Source of the DNA: Aphidius gifuensis
Lineage: Eukaryota; Arthropoda; Insecta; Hymenoptera; Braconidae
Length of the DNA stretch: 64,000 nucleotides
Direction of reading: 5' to 3'
NCBI RefSeq assembly: GCF_014905175.1
Contig: NC_057790.1
Coordinates: 12,550,469-12,614,468 of the forward strand
Positions 56,810 through 64,000 of this stretch are shown piece after piece. The stretch's first letter is position 1; each line of letters opens with the position of its first letter. A program made the position numbers and the translations under genes. The notes beneath the pieces were generated by a model that was given only the letters and a program-made list of their open reading frames with translations, did no database searches and was not told where the DNA came from.

Positions 56810-57890
56810 CCCTGGTGAAAATAATTTTGACAAAATTTGCCAAAATCTTCAATTTTTGGCAAACATTGGCAAATTTTGACAAAATTCAACTAATTTTGGC
56901 AAATTTTGTCAATATTTGTCAAATTTTGTCAATTTTAATAAATTTTTTCTTTTGATAAATTTCGGAAACATTTGACAAAATTTGTCAAAATTTGTCTAAT
57001 GTTGACAAATTTTTTTTTGTCAAATTTTGTCAAATTTTTTTTGTCAGTTTTTGTTAATATTTGTCAAATTTTGTCAATCTTAATAAATTTTTTTTTTTGA
57101 TAAATTTTGAAAACATTTGTCAAATTTTGTCAATATTTGTCAAATTTTGTCGATCTTAATAAACTTTTTCTTTTGATAGATCTTGAAAACATTTGACAAA
57201 ATTTGTCTAATTTTGACAAACTTTGTCAAATTTTTTTTGTCAAATTTTGTCAATTATAATAATTTATATTTTTTTGAAAAATTTTGAATACATTTGACAA
57301 AATTTGTCAAAATTAGACAAATTTTCTCAAACTTTGTCAAATTTCTTTTAAACCGTTAATTTAGAAAAAACTATATGAATTTGATAATTTTTTAAAATTT
57401 ATCTATAAACCGGAAGATATCGTCGAATTGTTACCTTATTTGCTACTGATGATATTAATTAATTAGAAAAAAATAGAAAATAATATATTGATGAATGTTT
57501 CTCGCATGCAGGCATGTAATGTTCAGTTAGTATATAGATTAAATCATATATCCATCACTTATATGGTAATATTAAACAGATAGACAGATTTCTATAGATG
57601 ATGTGTTAAACTTATGAAAATGATATATAACTGTCGGAAATTGGGTACATAATATGATTATGCAGACAACATACAAGGTTTTTTTTTTTTTTTTCAATTC
57701 AAATAATTTCAGCAAAATTTGTCAAATTTTGACAAAATTTGACAAAATCATTTGACAAAATTGACCTTAATTTGACAAAATTTGACAAAATTAGATTGTC
57801 CGTAAATTGAGAAGTCCCAATTTCCCTCTCAAAATTTGCCAAATTTTGACTAAATTTGACAAAATTTCTCATAATTATGAATTTTTTAAC
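56810..57890. mobile_element. CCCTGGT-ended element, right end missing
   Basis: The left end CCCTGGTGAAAATAATTTTG follows TATATC at 56804-56809, then about 500 bp of GACAAAATTTGTC-type words; a similar inverse block lies at 57705-57875. No CCAGGG end is found, and 57405-57690 is unrelated AT-rich DNA. Confidence 0.65.
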
Positions 57891-57899
57891 ACCTCCTCC

Positions 57900-58166
57900 C
57901 ATAAGAGCCCATGTTTAACTTCTCTAAATTATGTCAACTTTGAATAATTATTAAAAAAAAAAAATTCTTATAACATAAAAGCTGAATTAACAAAAAAATG
58001 CATCATTATTTCATTTATCTAAATTATTAGGTTCATAAACTTCCTTTTAATAGCTGTGTTCGATAGGTCGTCTCGGCTCAAGTTCAGTCTCACTTATGGC
58101 GCTAGCGTCGTACGGTAATTCGAAGAACTAATAAGGCACAAAATCTCAATACAGGTGCATATCTAT
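57900..58166. other. No gene recognised
   Basis: AT-rich, with a possible partial Harbinger-like end GTGTTCGATAGGTCG near 58055. Confidence 0.4.
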
Positions 58167-59138
58167 ATCATCACCATGGTAGAAGTACTACAGGTATGGC
58201 AGTAGTCCATGCTTTTTTCGTCGCGTTCTGCGCAGCCTTATTTTTTCAACCAATCAACAACGCGCCATCGAGCTGTTTTGCTTTTCTTTCTAACACGCAA
58301 TCTCTATTATAAGAGCCTCTCTCTCTAACATACTGTTTTGACAACTATTTTTTATATTGTTGTAAATACTAATAAATACTATGTACACATACTATGCAGT
58401 GCCGTAACAAGGGGTGGGCAAGAGGGGCAACTGCCCAGGGCGCAGTGTAAAGGAGGGCGCACTTAGAAGCGCGTCACAAGAAAAAAAATATTCTTTTTTA
58501 AACAATTAAAAAAAAAATTATATTTTCAGGAAAGAAATTGACTACTGTCATTTATGATCATTCAGATATTACATAAACATGATTGTCTTTCTAAATTTTT
58601 AAGTTAATTGTCCTCATTATTGTCATTTGTCGTTTAGAGACAATCGTGCTAAAACAATATTAAAAATGCAAAATAAGACGTAAAATAAAAAATATACTTA
58701 ATAATTTGAATTGAAATTTTTTTTTGTTTCTTCTGACAACGGCCAAGACACGATCCTCTATACTCTAAAATTCTACCTAATTCTACCTATCACTAACATC
58801 GTACTATAACCAACTTAACCACTAACGCAGGTTAAAATGGACCGATTTTTATTCTGCTTGTATTGACTATATATGCCAAAGGTTTGCCTATCCTTTTTTT
58901 AATTGACATAAATTGAGATGATTATGGCAAATGGCTGAGAAATTAATTCAGATTACGAATTTATTTATTTGGTCACATCCTTTTCTTAGCAACATTTGCC
59001 ATAATTAATTAATGAAAAAGCTATTGCCAAATATTGCTGAGGAAAGAATGTATCACCAAATATATTATTTCCTAGTCTAAATGAATTCTTTAGCTATTTT
59101 AGACAATAATTTCAATTTATGATAGGAGATATTGCCAT

Positions 59139-60301
59139 CCCTAGCGAAAATGGCGACACCGATCCGACACCAATCCGACAGTCGGTTTGTGCACTGATCT
59201 CATACAAAAACGACACAAAAACGACACACGACTATAAGAATTTCTAAGTCACAAAAATAAATAGTAAAAAGCATTTAAAAAATAAAATATTATGTCTAAA
59301 AATTTCTAAATAATATTCTTATAATTAAAGACACATTAGAATTTTTTTTAAATAATTTTTTTATTGAAAAAACTTAATTCTGTTTATGTATTAAAAGTGA
59401 GGTTAGCTGTCAGAATCATCTGTACACGACTGTGAGATTTTACAATTCTCACACAATTCCGACACACGACTGTGAGAATTGTAAATCCGACACAATTCCG
59501 ACACAAATCCGACAGACGTACGACAGTATATTTTTATTTTGTATTTAATATAAAAAAAGAGCATTTTATTAATGAAAATTTTTGTTCAATATTAAAGTTA
59601 TAATATTTTAATAATTTTCGGCATATTAGTTTTTTTTTCTTTGAATAAATTTTGACAAAAAAAATAATTGGAAACATGGGAAACCAAATAAGTACATGGT
59701 TTCATTACAAATTACATTCGAGTTACAAAAATACCAAATACGTGGGAAACTGATTAAATGTATTAGTTTTGAAAAAAAAGTATTTAAAAAAAAACCTTTC
59801 TTAACCTCATAAAAAAACCAAAAAATGATAATTTTTTGATAAAATAATTTAAAAAAAATCTAATATGCCTATAATTATCAAAAGGTTATAATTTTATTAT
59901 TAAACAAAAATTTTTGCAAATCGCAAATTCTCACAGACGATGCCAATTATTTTTTTTGTCAAAATTTATTCAAAGAAAAAAAATCTCATATGCCTAAAAT
60001 TATTAAAATATTATAACTTTAATATTGAACAAAAATTTTTATTAATAAAATGCTTTTTTTTATATTAAATACAAAATAAAAATATACTGTCGTACGTCTG
60101 TCGGAAATGTGTCGGATTTACAATTCTCACAGTCGTGTGTCGGAATTGTGTGAGAATTGTAAAATCTCACAGTCGTGTACAGATGATTCTGACAGCTAAC
60201 CTCACTTTTAATACATAGAAATTCTTATATTCGTGTGTCGTTTTTGTGTCGTTTTTGTATGAGATCAGTGCACAATCCGACTATCGGCATTTTCACTAGG
60301 G
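59139..60301. mobile_element. CCCTAGCG foldback element, copy 2
   Basis: Ends CCCTAGCGAAAATG and CATTTTCACTAGGG. It sits within the terminal CATGGTAG of the host element, whose known sequence shows the AT on either side (59137-59138, 60302-60303) is a 2-bp duplication, or no duplication with ends one base longer. The arms are rich in CCGACAC words. Confidence 0.92.
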
Positions 60302-60368
60302 ATGGTAGAAATACTACAGGTATGGCAGTGCGCAGCCTGGTTTGGCCGCTGTGAATCGACCAATTAAA

Positions 60369-60713
60369 GGGTGCGTTCCGTGGCTATCCAGTCCGCACGA
60401 ACTTCAAAATGGTGGAGTTTGGAAATATTTTGATCCTTTGTTGTGGTAGACCTGATTTTTTTCATTTGAAAATAATCTGATCAAATTTGACGTTAGCCAA
60501 TTTATTCGACAGATTTGAAATAATTAAATAGAAACTCTGTCAACTTAAACCTGAAAAAAATAGTAATACTTAATATTTTAAATTTTTATAAATCTCTGGC
60601 CTTCTCTTTGGCTATAGTGATGTATCATAGTAACTTTTAACATTATTAGAATTTTCATTTTTTTCGTCGCCATTTTGAAGTTCGTACGGACTGGATAGCC
60701 ACGGAACGCACCC
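60369..60713. mobile_element. PIF/Harbinger-like MITE, 345 bp
   Basis: Ends GGGTGCGTTCCGTGGCTATC and its inverse with AAA at 60366-60368 and 60714-60716. The empty site (CAATCAAAAGG) is seen in the intact host copy at 46265. Confidence 0.9.
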
Positions 60714-60734
60714 AAAAGCTCGCCTTCTCGCCAC

Positions 60735-62466
60735 TAGTGATGTGCAAATACCGGTATTTTATTTTTGATACCAAATACGGTACAAAATACGGTATTGATA
60801 CGGTAATTTACCATTCAATACCGTATCAATAATCTGTATGTAAAAATACGGTATCAGTGAAATTTTCGATACCAATACCGTATTTACAACTATAGAGATG
60901 TTACTCATGGTATTGAAAAATAAAAAATATATGAACATAACTTGATTTTATTGTATAAATAATGTAAGATTGGGCTTTTATATTTTATTTTCTTTTATTG
61001 TTTAAATGTAAAAAGCGACCAATCTTACTTGTTTAAATTTACCAAAATGAATATGCAATGAAATTTACTTTAAAATATGAATATTGATTATTTAAATTTA
61101 CCCTGAAATTGAGTGGGTGTAAAATAACAATCAAACAGAATTTTATATTTTAATATATGAAAATTATTTGTATTTATTTAAAGTATTATGCCCTAATCAT
61201 TCATACCAAACACACGCATACTCATACAATATAACCTGACTGGTGATTGAAGTTCTTGATGCCAAATTGATGATGGTGACGATGATTCGTTGGCCTTGGA
61301 GTGCTTGGTTGATCAGACCAAGTAAATGTCCAAATATGTTGTGTAATTACCAGCAATGAATATTATTGATGTTGAATAATGCCAGCAATGAATATTATTG
61401 ATGTTGAATTGATTTTATTTCTTCAACGCTGATGCAACAAGTTTATTTTTGAGTAATGGCGGCGTGATTTATGGAAGGACGCCGTCCTGATTCACGTCGT
61501 CTTTTACCAAGTTTTGATTTATTGCTCAGCTTGTTTTAATTGACAATTTTGTTGTGTACACAATATATTTTATTTATTTAATTACAATTTGATATTGATT
61601 GTTGTTTTACAACAATCAATTAGTTGAAAAATCAGTTTAATATTTATATTCACAATTTCAGTACTTGAATTTATTTGAGTTGGCTTGGCCAACTTAATAT
61701 TTGCCAGCGTCTTGCTTGCCAGCCAAGACACAAGTGTAAAAACACAAGGTGCAAGACTGAAGTGCCAAACCGAAGTGAGTGGAGCACACGTTCTCCCATA
61801 AACTCCTCTCTCTCTCTCTCTCTTCCAATAATTCTCACACTCACGCATCATACTAGGTGGCGCACCATCGAGCAATACTATCTCGCTACAATAAAATAAA
61901 TACATACGAAGTAATAGATGATAAATAAATTCAATAAATAAATTCAGTAAATAAATTATATAGCAAAATTAAAATATAAAAAAAAAAAAATATTTGTCCT
62001 TAAAAAAATAAGGTTTTTTTAAATAAAAAAAGTTAGTATTATTGGAAGAAGTATTTATATTAATAAATTTTCATTACATTTAAAAAGTTTTTGTTATTAT
62101 ATCGGCTTTAAAAATAATAATGTCAATGTGGAATGTGCAATATAATAAAACAGCTGAGCAATTGACATTTGACAATAAAACAAAATATCAAATATGGCCG
62201 CTATTAATGACCAGTGCCACGGTTGATAATCTAGAAATTATATGAAAAAATTTTTTTTTGCTGGTACCAAAAACAGAAAATACCGTATTTTCACCTATAT
62301 AGTTGTAAAAATACCGTATCAAAAATTTTACTCGTATTTTACGGTATTTACATGGAAAAATCGGTAAAGGCATATTGGTATGGTATTTCAATTTGATACC
62401 AAATACCGTATTTTACCGTATTTAATACCGGTAAAATACCAAATACCGTATCAGTCGACATCACTA
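60735..62466. mobile_element. hAT-like element, 1.73 kb
   Basis: Ends TAGTGATGTGCAAATACCGG and CAGTCGACATCACTA with a perfect duplication CTCGCCAC at 60727-60734 and 62467-62474. Subterminal ATACCGTATTT words match the element at 13360-14504, so both belong to one family. The interior (61000-62200) shows only short open frames with no transposase motif. Confidence 0.92.
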
Positions 62467-64000
62467 CTCGCCACAAAATGGAAGACTTTATGCGCGCGCG
62501 ATACAAATTTGTTAAGAAAATTTTCAAGTTTTTTTTAAATTTTTCAAAAGTTATCATATTTATTCAACTAGATTTGGTATATTTTATAATGATTCACATA
62601 CATCAATAATAAAAATTAATCATTTATATTAAATAAATGAATCCAAGTATAATAAATACAACACAACCTCTATTGTTTGTGGCATCAAAAAAAACAACAA
62701 CAATGAAAATATTATAATTTATTTGTTAAACTTTCTTGGTTTTTATTTTTTTATTTTTATAAACATGCTCCACATATATTTATTAGTATTTACAACAATA
62801 TAAAAATAGTTGTCAAAACAGTATGTTAGAGAGAGATCTTATAATAGAGATTGCGTGTTAGAAAGAAAAGCAAAACAGCTCGATGGCGCGTTCTTGATTG
62901 GTTGAAAAAATAAGGCTGCGCAGAACGCGACGAAAAAAGCATGGACTACTGCCATACCTGTAGTACTTCTACCATGGATATTGCTAAGGAATTAATTTAG
63001 ACTAGGAATTAATATATTTGGTTACATTCTTTCCCTAGATACATTTGCCATAATTAATTAATCAAAAAGCTATTGGTGACTGTCGCTAAAGATTGGATGT
63101 AACCAAATAAATTATTTCATTATCTAGATCAATTTCTCTGCAATGGTTTCTATAATACAATAGAATCATTGTGCCAAATTGATTGTATCTTCAATAGACT
63201 TCGATGACATCATAGATGAATTTTCCAGCGACAACGCCAGAAGACAAAAACTGTTTTGATTTTCTAATGATCTATTCTTCATCTATAGGTAGCACTTTTA
63301 AAATATTTTGTCTTCTATATTAATATCCACAACAGTTTTTATTTAAAAAATAAAATAATTTCAGTATATTCTGGCGGTTTTGCTTGTTATATATATTATT
63401 GTTAAATACACCTAACAAATGATTTCTTTTTTATATATTATATCGATAAAAATAGGGCGCAAAATATAATTTTGCCCAGGGCGCAAAAATTCCTTGTTAC
63501 GGCACTGATACTATGTACACAAATAAATGTATATGTGGAGCATGTTTATAAAAAATCAAAAAAATAAAAAAACCAAGACAGTTTAACAAATAAATTATAA
63601 TATTTTCATTATTGTTGTTCGTTTTATGCCACAAACAATAGAGGTTGTGTTGTATTTATTATACTTGGATTTATTTATTTAATATAAATAATTAGTTTTT
63701 ATTTTTGATGTATGTGAATCATTATAAAATATACCAAATCTAGTTGAATAAATATGATAACTTTTGAAAAATTTAAAAAAAACTTGAAATTTTTCTTAAC
63801 AAATTTGTATCGCGCGCGCATAAAGTCTTCCATTTTTGTGGCAAGAAGGCGACCTTTTGATTGGTCGATTCACAGCGGCCAAACCAGGCTGCGCACTGCC
63901 ATACCTGTAGTATTTCTACCATGATCATCACTGTATCAATGCCCCAATAAATATTGTTTAGTTACTTTATGCAAACAGTGTCATCATAATATTCTATTAC

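Larger units (their letters stand above)
59136..62976. mobile_element. CATGGTAG element, inner copy, three times interrupted
   Basis: Duplication GATATTGC at 59128-59135 and 62977-62984. Its first three bases (CAT) are separated from GGTAGAAATACTACAGG by the CCCTAGCG foldback, and two further elements lie inside. Confidence 0.9.
58397..63507. mobile_element. hAT-like element (5.1 kb with its own insertions)
   Basis: Ends CAGTGCCGTAACAAGG and CCTTGTTACGGCACTG with a perfect duplication ATACTATG at 58389-58396 and 63508-63515. Subterminal GCCCAGGGCGC on both sides. Only about 1.26 kb is its own sequence, and no transposase is present. Confidence 0.93.
58175..63923. mobile_element. CATGGTAG element, outer copy, interrupted
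   Basis: Ends CATGGTAGAAGTACTACAGG and its inverse with a perfect 8-bp duplication ATCATCAC at 58167-58174 and 63924-63931. It matches the intact copy 46206-46835 on both sides of a 5.1-kb insertion. Confidence 0.92.

Noticed and set aside
61582..61905. 107-residue minus-strand open frame inside the hAT-like element at 60735
   Set aside because: No transposase motif; an opposite-strand frame of similar length covers the same bases, as expected by chance.
58397..63507. Autonomous 5.1-kb hAT transposon
   Set aside because: After subtracting nested insertions only about 1.26 kb of its own noncoding sequence remains.

Overview
The window reads as AT-rich nuclear DNA of an insect. Short GT-AG introns, recognisable animal orthologues (MKP3/DUSP6, PLAA) and a very dense load of short inverted-repeat DNA transposons fit a hymenopteran, and a parasitoid wasp is my best guess (inference, moderate confidence). 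No bacterial, viral or organellar gene was recognised.

Layout. (1) 1-1302: a compact minus-strand gene, rebuilt here from six exons, for a truncated RPA1-like ssDNA-binding protein of about 300 residues. (2) 1720-2420: low-complexity and tandem repeats. (3) 2560-11110: a graveyard of broken cellular gene pieces (an unidentified gene, an AP-1 gamma/GGA ear domain, PP2A-A, NOC3, Rabex-5 and METTL3), split by transposable elements. Three of these elements have CCCTGGT ends. If spliced at the GT and AG in those ends, each would leave exactly nine extra bases in frame, so they look like intron-forming (introner-like) elements. This is the most interesting signal in the window. (4) 11180-17670: nested inverted-repeat elements, including a hAT element with a remnant of transposase. 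(5) 18300-38480: the MKP3 (DUSP6-type) phosphatase gene on the plus strand, with an upstream region carrying TGACGTCA and CCAAT motifs, four coding exons, and a 13.6-kb first intron filled with transposons. (6) 42167-44699: PLAA on the minus strand, convergent with MKP3, in three coding exons. (7) 44700-64000: no gene recognised. This part is almost wholly MITEs, foldback elements and hAT-like elements. It includes a five-element nest at 58167-63931 that can be unpacked layer by layer from its target-site duplications.

Function. The two intact conserved genes are unrelated in pathway: MKP3 switches off ERK signalling, and PLAA serves Cdc48/p97 and ubiquitin turnover. Their neighbourhood is just a convergent pair. 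Everything else is best read as transposon biology. At least six insertions have clear 8-bp duplications typical of hAT elements, three have 3-bp duplications with GGG(T/A)GCGTTC-like ends typical of PIF/Harbinger, and a CCCT(A/G)G-ended group has 2-bp self-complementary duplications. All calls come from reading the sequence and from remembered family features. No search or alignment program was run.
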